From an uncultured Clostridia bacterium (GTDB taxonomy: Bacteria > Bacillota > Clostridia > TANB77 > CAG-508): a stretch of 23,929 nucleotides of DNA. The notes below the pieces were generated by a model. That model worked only from the letters and a program-made list of their open reading frames with translations, did not search any database and was not told the DNA's origin. The stretch is taken from assembly GCA_948517135.1 (NCBI GenBank), contig CAORJJ010000024.1, forward strand, positions 1 to 23,929, given 5' to 3'. Within the stretch, counting starts at the first letter, position 1. Every line of letters begins with the position of its first letter. Shown here in pieces: positions 23,918 to 23,929 of this stretch. The position numbers and the translations under genes were made by a program.

Positions 23918-23929
23918 CTATTATGAAGA

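Noticed and set aside
1..23929. CRISPR arrays, tRNA or rRNA genes, insertion sequences with transposases, prophage genes
   Set aside because: No regularly spaced direct repeats, cloverleaf candidates, transposase motifs or phage structural genes were seen on either strand.

Overview
The window reads as a low-GC, spore-forming member of the Bacillota, most likely an uncultured clostridial lineage. The grounds are very AT-rich DNA with AGA as the main arginine codon, a minus-strand alpha/beta-type small acid-soluble spore protein, SpoIVB, and the Bacillota-type order ybeY-dgkA-...-era-yqzL-recO. Genus-level placement is not possible from this sequence.

Layout. (1) 1-5168: an orphan charged protein, ybeY, a DgkA-family kinase, a membrane-anchored YerB-like (DUF3048) protein, era, a 400-bp non-coding stretch full of nested inverted repeats, the tiny yqzL and recO. 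(2) 5169-7292: long-form hpf with its own promoter and terminator, a convergent SASP gene, and a Cof-type HAD phosphatase behind a clear sigma-A promoter. (3) 7442-21191: a 13.7-kb Tad-like (type IVc pilus-like) locus. It has a CpaB/RcpC-like SAF protein, two MinD/CpaE-fold proteins with degenerate P-loops, a membrane-anchored CpaF/TadA-type ATPase, one large protein that looks like fused TadB and TadC, and then seven single-membrane-span pilin-like proteins, the last 921 aa long. No secretin or prepilin peptidase is present in the window. (4) 21258-23874: spoIVB, a shared terminator, and convergent murC.

Main discovery. Two genes of the Tad-like locus cannot be read in one frame. The ATPase needs two +1 shifts and a pilin-like gene needs one. 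At all three places the zero-frame codon at the break is CGG, and skipping its C makes the next codon GGA or GGT, a glycine expected from the protein family. By hand scan, CGG occurs in frame nowhere else in the window; every other cgg trinucleotide lies out of frame, mostly as NNC-GGN. In the ATPase the two sites fall exactly at the Walker A glycine before the catalytic Lys and at the glycine before the Walker B Glu. This suggests that an in-frame CGG acts as a +1 recoding signal in this organism (an unassigned or starved codon, or quadruplet CGGN decoding). Assembly error and gene decay are the alternatives to exclude.

How the genes would work together: CpaB-like, MinD-like, CpaF and TadBC-like proteins form the cytoplasmic and membrane assembly machine, and the small N-terminally anchored proteins plus the 921-aa protein are the exported subunits. 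If the recoding is real, machine activity depends on it twice in the motor and once in a subunit.
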